DNA from: Limnomonas spitsbergensis
Lineage: Eukaryota > Chlorophyta > Chlorophyceae > Chlamydomonadales
Assembly (NCBI GenBank): GCA_037349105.1
Contig: JAYJMM010000079.1
Location: forward strand, 1,426,001-1,490,000
DNA: 64,000 bases
Reading direction: 5' to 3'
Every line of letters begins with the position of its first letter. Within the stretch, counting starts at the first letter, position 1. The notes below the pieces were generated by a model. That model made no database searches and was not told the origin of the DNA. It saw only the letters and a list, made by a program, of their open reading frames with translations. Positions 57,655 to 64,000 of this stretch are shown piece after piece. Made by a program: the position numbers and the translations under genes.

Positions 57655-57870
57655 ATACCGGAAGGAGGGGGGATCGAACCCGCCGCACGATCTTCTCTCT
57701 CCCCCCCAAAAGAGAGCCGTCCATGTTTCTGCCCCCTCACATAGGAGTATCCCATGGCTTCACCATAGCCCAGGCTGTGCATGCTACCCGGAATTGAGCC
57801 TAGTCATTTCCTACCAGCCCCACGTGGCCGAGTGTTCAGCAGGGCCCAGCGGGTATGCACTGTTCTAAAC
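57655..57870 (+). repeat. Interspersed ~210-bp repeat (B-box family)
   Basis: Contains GGATCGAACCCGCCGCACGA (reverse complement carries the GGTTCGATCC B-box-like motif) and ends GGGCCCAGCGGGTATGCAC. It is a direct repeat of 57055-57255. Confidence 0.82.
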
Positions 57871-58646
57871 ATACCGGAAGGTGTGGGTTGGAGGCATACA
57901 AGACGGCGAAAGAAGAGCCAAAACGGCAAAAGGATAGCCAAGACAAAAAAAGAAGAGCCAAGATTACCATTGGCAACTGCAATTTGGATCCTGAACACTG
58001 CATGGCAACGCCGGGCAATGGAGTTGGTACGTGGCAAGGTGAGGGTGAGGCGGTGGGCTTCCCATGGCCCATGGCCCAAGCAACGGGGCTTCCTGCACCG
58101 GGTCCCCACAGTCGAAGGTGGTTGTGTTGCTAAATTATAGCTGAAGCGCATTGAAGTACACAATGGCAGCAAATGTCTGCATCCATCAGCAACGTGGGCT
58201 TGACACGGTATGTGACATGCGGGCTGTTTAGGGACATTTGGTGAGAATGAGGGACAGAGGGAGATCAGAGGCCAATCATGGTTATTGGTGTTATGAGGCC
58301 GAGGGGGGCATGGTCAGCCGGGGAACTGGCCGGGGAGGGGAGGGCCCTCGTCAACAAGGTTGGGGTCTGCAGCTCTAGATCTTTGCGTTGTTGGTGTGAA
58401 GGGTGTGGAGATCCCTTCCATTTTCATTTCCAAACCGTTCGACCCGATCGCAAACTCAAACTCACTTCTTCGTTTACGGAGACGCAGAAGCTCAAAATTC
58501 GAGCGCCAATCGTTCGCCGCTGAGGCTGGCAAACTGTCTTGTCAGACGATCTCCCTCGTTGAAACCGCTCTTCCGGGGTGCCTTTCTCTCCGTTCTCTCT
58601 TGTAGACATCATCGAGCTAAATTTGGCAACCTCGTTCGTATCAGAA

Positions 58647-61600
58647 ATGCAATCGTCTCTCTCAGCATGTCGTTCCGGCTCCCGGATGCAGGTGGGACAG
58701 AGCAACCATTGTTGCTACTACTTAATTAAACAGTCTCCAATTTTCTCTCTTCGCACGTTATAAAAGCTTACCAAACAAAGCTCGCAGCATCATGCATCGG
58801 CCTCTGAACTTCTGCTATTTTGCACGATCCGGGACAAGTGTTCGCAGCATGCCAGGCTCACCCTCTTTACCAAAATAACAATTTGGCTTGTCTCTCCGCT
58901 CCCTGCCCTGACGCTGACTGAGATCACCCGTCATTCCCCGCGCAGGGCTTGCGCAGAAGTCAAAACGCCTGTCTCGGCTTGCCCCCCGCGCGAGGGTCGG
59001 TGATCTTAGCTGCCTTCGGATCCGATGTGGCTGTCAGACCCTACACAGCTCGCAAAGGCGATAGCCTCGAGAGCATCGCACAGAAGCGGGGTGAGGGCAA
59101 TAGGGCGTTTCGGGGCCCAGGTGCTGTGGTAGGGTTGTTTGAAATGCTGGAGACAGACATGCATGATGACTCAACCAGGAGATAATGGTGCGAAAATGCA
59201 CATCTACCCCATCAAGACTGCCATCAGGCAGGTTGTGGATAACGTGACAAGGTGTCTGTCACGGGATTGAAAAGGGGTGGGTGATGTGACAGGTGAGGGT
59301 TGGGCAGCCGAATGGCTGCAGGCAGTTTTACTTGACTATTTAATGGTCATTTACCAGTGCAACCCGCCCGAACATGTCTTCCACTAGATCAGGTATAAGT
59401 GAGGAGACAGGAACATAATGGAGACAGAGTGACGAGACAGGGTAGTATGGTATGAGCTACAGGCGTGAGGATCAGAGCAGAGAATGAAAAATCTGCATGA
59501 GCCATGCATGGGTTGAACTTGATCTCTGACCGTGCCCAGATCTCGACTAGCCTAAATCCAGTGACCCAGTCAGCAGGGCTTTCTGCACCAAGCCCTGCAG
59601 GACGTAAATCAGGCTGCGAGGCTATCGCTGAATTGTAGCTCAAGCACACTTACTTAAGCAAGGGTGATGTATGCTGTCACATCTGGCTGTGCAACTGCGC
59701 TTTGCTATCTGATGCTTTGGTGGAGTAAGGGCAGGGCGGCTTGATGAAAGAATGGGCAGGGGGCCGGGCACAAGTGGGAAGGCCAAGCAAAATGTCAGAT
59801 ACCTGAGCCCTTACAAGTTATGACCTCACGTGTGCCACCTGCATCATTTTGTATTTTAGTGGGCGCTAGGCTGGGCACTTGACACCCTTTTGCAGGCTGA
59901 TGGGCAGCCGCCACCGCGCCGAATGGGACCAAATCTGGACTGGCCAGTGGCAGGATGCCCAGGCAGCAGGGCTTGCTGCGCCAGGCCCCTCATGGCTGTT
60001 ATTGGTGATACGGTGTACAGTGCTGGCTCTGACGCTGTAAATGGGACTAAGGTGTAACGTAAGATGGTGTGTTGCAGGTAAACAGGAAATGTTGAATGAA
60101 GAACCGTAAAACATGTGTGGCACCGTAAATCCGTCACTACTGTAAATCTCCCAACACTGCTGATATTGCTGAATTGTGGCTCAAATGAAGTGAAATACAA
60201 ATACACTGACCTGTGACGTCACGCAGATATGACGGTTGCGGAGGTGCTGACGTTCAACCCGGATATCTCGCCCAGCACAAAGGCTTCGGCGCTGGAGGGT
60301 AAGAGACTTAGAGCTTCACGTTTTGGACGAAATGGATTTTGGGTGGGCATGGGCGGCTGTGGAAGGATGGAGCACTTCAATGCGCTAAAACTGACCGTGT
60401 GCAAAAGCTAGCTTCTCTAATCCAGCCTTGCGCTTGAGGCGCAGACCCTTACCTCAAATTTGAATATTGAGCAATGCTTCAAGAATTCCAAGCTCGTTTG
60501 TCAAAGTTCATTAAATAATTACCACTTGTCAAAGCCCTTCGCACCACATGCAGTGAGCTGGACCACATTGCATGCAAGGGTGTACTTTTTCCAGCAGGGC
60601 TGCAGGGGGTGGGAGAAAGAGGAAGAGTATCGAACAACGTGGTGCAGCAGTCGAGAGCTCTATTTAGTTTGAAATTTTGAACCACCTTCGGAAGGCCGGT
60701 GGGCAGACACCACTGAGACGATGGGTACCAAACCTTGACTGGCTAACGGCCTGCAGCCCTTTAAACACCAGGACTTGCAACGCCTGGCCACCCTTGGCTG
60801 TGCGCCGCTATGTTACGGAATCGTTGATAGATCACCCTGAATATTTGAATTTTCCTGAGAATACCGGTAGTATATGCCTATATGGTAATATGGTTGATTG
60901 GTTTTCCCGGCAAGACCCTAGTACTGCCGGCCAACCAGTTTCGATTTGAGGCACAAATATTCTGAACAGGTGGCTGAATTGCAGCTAAAGAATGTGTGAT
61001 CTTCCACAACCGCAGGCAAGACCATCGTACTGCCGGCCAACAAGCTCTCAATTCGAGACAAGGAGATCTTGGAGGGCATCCACAAGTTCAAGGGCCAGGG
61101 CTACCGCATCTATCCTGTAAGACGGGGTTTCGTTAGGGTTAGGGTCAGGGCTACGGCTTGAGGCTGGATTTTGTCTGGGTTGGGGCTACCGCATCTATAC
61201 TGTAAGGCCAGGTTCTGTCAGGGTTAGGGTTAAGGGCTATCGCTTGAGTCAGGGTTTTGTCAGGACTAAGGCCAGGGTTAAAGCTGCTGCATCTATCATG
61301 GAAGGTCGGGTTCTGTCAGGGTTAGGGTTAGGGCCAGGGCTAGGGCTACCGCTTGAGTCAGGGTTTTGTCAGGGCTAGGGCTAGGGCTACCGCCTTTATC
61401 CTGCAAGGCCGGGTTTTGTCAGGACTAGGGTTAGGGCTATCGCTCGAGTCAGGGTTTTGTCAGGGCCAGGGTGAGGGCTACTGCATCTATTTTGTAAGGC
61501 CGGGTTCTGTCAGGACTAGGGTTAGGGCTACCGCTTGAGGCTGGATTTTGTCAGGACTAGGGCCAGGGTAAGGGCTACCGCATCTATCCTACAAGGCCGG

Positions 61601-63373
61601 GTTCTGTCAGGGTTAGGGTTTTGGCTATCGCTTGATTCAGGGTTTTGTCAGGGCTAGGACCAGGACCAGGGCTACCGCATCTATCCTGTTGAGGCAGGGT
61701 CCTGTCAGGGCTGGGGCTACCGAATGAGATCTGTTTTATTTAGGACTAGGGCTAGGGCTTTTCAGTTGGCTAGGGAAAGGTTCATGTTGAGAGAGAATGG
61801 TTCAAGAGTTCGTGCCCAGTGCACCCTTCAGTCCTTCAAAGCCCCCTTTCTCATGCTTATGAACACCCCTACACCACCTTCTGTGCATCCCAACACGACC
61901 CAAATCTATGCTTAATCAAGCTCGTTGCCCTATCCCCTGCCCCCCTCTGCGGCAGGTGTAAGGCGGCGAGACGTTGCAGGACATTATGTCCAACCCTTGC
62001 ATGTCAGAGATTCCGACCCTCGTGTCCAACTCTTGTATGTCAGAGATTCCGCCCTTTTAACCCCTTGCCTCCCCCCTCTCTTTGCTTTAAGTGCATGTCG
62101 CCAGAGATTCTGCCCCCTCCTCCTCCCCCATCTAACCCCTCTGCTGCAGGTGCGTGCTGAAAATTCATCGCAGGGCATTATGTCCTCCCTTGGCATGCCC
62201 CAGATTCTGACCCCTTCCCCCTTAGTTGTACGTGCGTGCCGTCAGAGATTCTGACCCCCTCCCCCTCAGCTGCAAGCGTGTGCCATCGGAGATTCTGCCC
62301 CCCCCCCCCTCTTCCCCTCTGCTGCAGGCGTGAGGTGGAGAGTCATTGCAGGGCATTATGTCCACCTTCTGCATGTTCCAGATTCCGCCCCCTTCCTCGT
62401 CTGCTGTACGTGCGTGCCGTCAGAGACTCTAACATCCCCCCCTCCCCCTCCTGCAGGTGCGTTCTGGAGAGTCCTTGCAGGACATCATGTCCAAGCGCGG
62501 CATCAACCGGGAGGAGATGGAAGTCCTAAACCCTGGAGTCAAGCTGGACAAGCTGTCGGGTAAGACTGAGGCTGGCGTTGTTTGAGGGGTTTCAAGTTAA
62601 CCGAATGTTGCTTCAGGTACGATTCAGCTATGCTTCAGCTACGATTCAGCTATGATTCAGCTGCGATTCAGCTACGATTGACCTACATCATGGCTTGCGG
62701 CTGGGGGCCCCAGGTGCAGTGAACCCCGATGCCTGTGGCCACCACAGCCGGGGCTGAGTGGTGAAGTCAGCTCATGTCTTATTCGGAGTTTGATATTCGG
62801 TTAACGCTACCATGCAAAATTTTACCCAGAGGCACAACCGTTGATAGATTCCCGTACGATGTTATAAAAACTACCTCTGGCCAACAGCGATAAGCTGATC
62901 GGTCAACCCATCAGCCCAGTGGTGACGTCTCGGTCACCTAAATGAAGTGGTCTGCTGCATTTTGCAATATGCTCAGGAGGGGGCTCCTAGAAACTCTGTT
63001 TGATGGATACTTTATGGAGATGGAGGTACTGGCCTCCTGGGCTACATTCGCCAGTTCTTTCATTTGCCTTTCAGCTCATCTTCTATCGACAGGCGAATCA
63101 TCGAAAGTGGAGCCCCGCTCTTACCGACTGCCTCCACAAGCAAGGAGATGTACCCTGAACCCCGTACCCTGAACCTCAAGCCCTGAACTCCATACCCTTA
63201 ACCCCGAGATGAGGCCCTCAAGTCCACCCCCTTCTTGCTGCCCACAGGCAACCAGAAGATCAAGCTTCCCAGCAACAAGTTCACAGTGCGCGAGAGAGAG
63301 ATGCTGGGCGGCGTGCTTCCGCCCGAGTTCTTTGCGGTGGCAACCAACCCGTTTGTCATCGGTATCGGGGCAT
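58647..63373 (+). CDS. Tandem LysM-domain protein (3' end beyond window)
   Basis: Six exons in agreeing phase: 58647-58691, 58946-59090, 60227-60298, 61016-61116, 62457-62559, 63248-63373, leaving phase 1 at a GTGAGT donor, so the gene continues to the right. LysM is a roughly 45-residue fold that binds N-acetylglucosamine polymers such as peptidoglycan or chitin. LysM 1 (about 46-95): YTARKGDSLESIAQKR, EVLTFNPDI, LEGKTIVLP. LysM 2 (about 117-163): YPVRSGESLQDIMSKRG, EVLNPGV, LSGNQKIKLP. Each is followed by a similar helix (KLSIRDKEILEGI; KFTVREREMLGGV), so the protein is a two-fold LysM-plus-helix repeat. The N terminus is Ser/Arg-rich and acid-poor, like a plastid transit peptide. NPFVIGIGA at the current end may start a membrane segment. 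Start chosen as the only Met in phase ahead of exon 2. Confidence 0.87.
60900..60958 (+). repeat. Decayed copy of LysM-gene exon-4 start
   Basis: GGCAAGACCCTAGTACTGCC..GGCCAACCAGTTTCGATTTGAG parallels the true exon start GCAAGACCATCGTACTGCCGG..AAGCTCTCAATTCGAGAC at 61016. Confidence 0.88.
61085..61745 (+). repeat. Array of LysM-gene exon-4 3' end plus donor, about ten copies
   Basis: The true end GGCTACCGCATCTATCCT^GTAAGA (61116) is followed by GGGCTACCGCATCTATACTGTAAGG and many variants with spacers of GGTTCTGTCAGGGTTAGGGT and TTGAGTCAGGGTTTTGTCAG. TTAGGGTTAGGG strings are part of the unit rather than telomeric DNA. Confidence 0.9.
61940..62470 (+). repeat. Array of LysM-gene exon-5 acceptor plus start, about five copies
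   Basis: The true junction CTGCAG^GTGCGTTCTGGAGAG..TTGCAGGACATCATGTCC (62457) is preceded by copies at about 61947-61995, 62140-62190 and 62322-62372 that keep TTGCAGGGCATTATGTCC, plus shorter ones with CGTGCCGTCAGAGATTCTG. Confidence 0.9.
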
Positions 63374-63614
63374 GTGAGTGCAATGTGGCAGGGAGGGCGT
63401 GTGCTTATCAATCGTGGCCCTGGACCTTTGTGATCCAGTTAAGTTTTTTTCGGGGGAGGAACTTGGCTGTGCTTTTGGTGGATGGTAGCAGCGTTATGGC
63501 TTGCCATGGTCAGTATATCGGGAGTGACGCAAGACTGAGCCCTGTCCCTCTTTCCGCTTCAAGCTTTGCTGGCTTTTGATGCTGGCTGACTCTCCTTTCT
63601 GCGGCTTAGGGAAG

Positions 63615-63990
63615 TGGGTGTTTGGGGGGCGGGAGCAAAAAAAAGCTCCCGTAGGCACCGCTCTGCATGGCTCTGCTATCGCCTATCGGTGTGCAAGCGC
63701 AGCAGAGGCATCCGATGATCCGACCTAATATATTGGAGACAGGGCTCTCTAAAGGCTATGCTTGCACCTGCTGCTGCGGAGTCTTATGTTCCACCTTATC
63801 TTTTGGGGGGCGAGGGCTGCAGTAGGCACTGCTCTGCAATTCTGCGTGGCTTTGCTATCGGTGTACAAGTGCAGCAAAGATACCCAACCCAATATCTGTG
63901 AGACGGCTCTACAAATGCTATCCTTGTATGCTTGTGCCTGCTGCTGTGGATTCCAATGTTCTACTTAAATCGCTTCTCTCTGCTGCTACT
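63615..63990. repeat. ~170-190-bp tandem duplication at right edge
   Basis: GGGGGGCG..GTAGGCACYGCTCTGCA..TGCTATCGGTGTRCAAG..CTTGCACCTGCTGCTGCGGA occurs at about 63630-63775 and again at about 63805-63960. It lies in the intron after LysM-gene exon 6; I saw no further exon before the window ends. Confidence 0.82.
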
Positions 63991-64000
63991 CTCGGTAGTG

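Larger units (their letters stand above)
56154..58646. other. Intergenic region between the SET and LysM genes
   Basis: No gene is recognised. It should include the SET-gene 3' untranslated region and the LysM-gene promoter and 5' leader. It contains a 70-bp element (56251-56313) and two direct copies of the B-box-family repeat (57055-57255 and 57655-57870). Confidence 0.55.

Overview
This window is nuclear DNA from a eukaryote, most likely a flagellated green alga with a large, repeat-rich genome. A prasinophyte such as Cymbomonas/Pyramimonadales would fit, but that is inference. Coding sequence is cut into short exons with GT-AG introns (one GC-AG). It includes a centriole-assembly gene (CEP120, the family of Chlamydomonas UNI2) and a SETD6/RKM4-type SET methyltransferase. 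I saw no bacterial operons, tRNA, rRNA or CRISPR. I built five gene models by hand by chaining exons whose splice phases agree; three of them close to whole-codon CDSs.

Layout. 1-4.45 kb: repeats only. 4.45-5.51 kb (-): a BTB/POZ gene with an apparent 4-bp-duplication frameshift. 7.63-27.80 kb (-): CEP120, 16 exons, 1101 aa. 31.47-38.34 kb (-): a secreted, sequon-rich protein of 952 aa (7 exons) with two HAD-phosphatase-like modules made by duplication of a phase-0 exon triplet. 38.3-40.7 kb: divergent intergenic region. 40.74-56.15 kb (+): the SET-domain methyltransferase, 16 exons, 695 aa. 56.2-58.6 kb: repeats. 58.65 kb to the right edge (+): a tandem LysM protein, 3' end missing.

The most striking property is in the introns. 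Next to many splice junctions in CEP120, the SET gene and the LysM gene, the junction itself (about 10-100 nt of exon plus its splice site and flanking intron) is repeated in tandem, degenerately, inside the adjoining intron. Copies run from 2 to more than 10 and often carry the AG^GT dinucleotides. One SET exon exists as about seven exon-like copies, and one CEP120 acceptor exists as four copies 96 bp apart that would all keep the frame. Several introns also hold conventional minisatellites (17-, 36-, 79-, 96- and 113-bp units).

At least four interspersed repeat families occur in both orientations. One has an RNA polymerase III B-box-like motif and another is about 70 bp long. The five genes have no evident common pathway; their adjacency looks incidental, as is usual in a nuclear genome.
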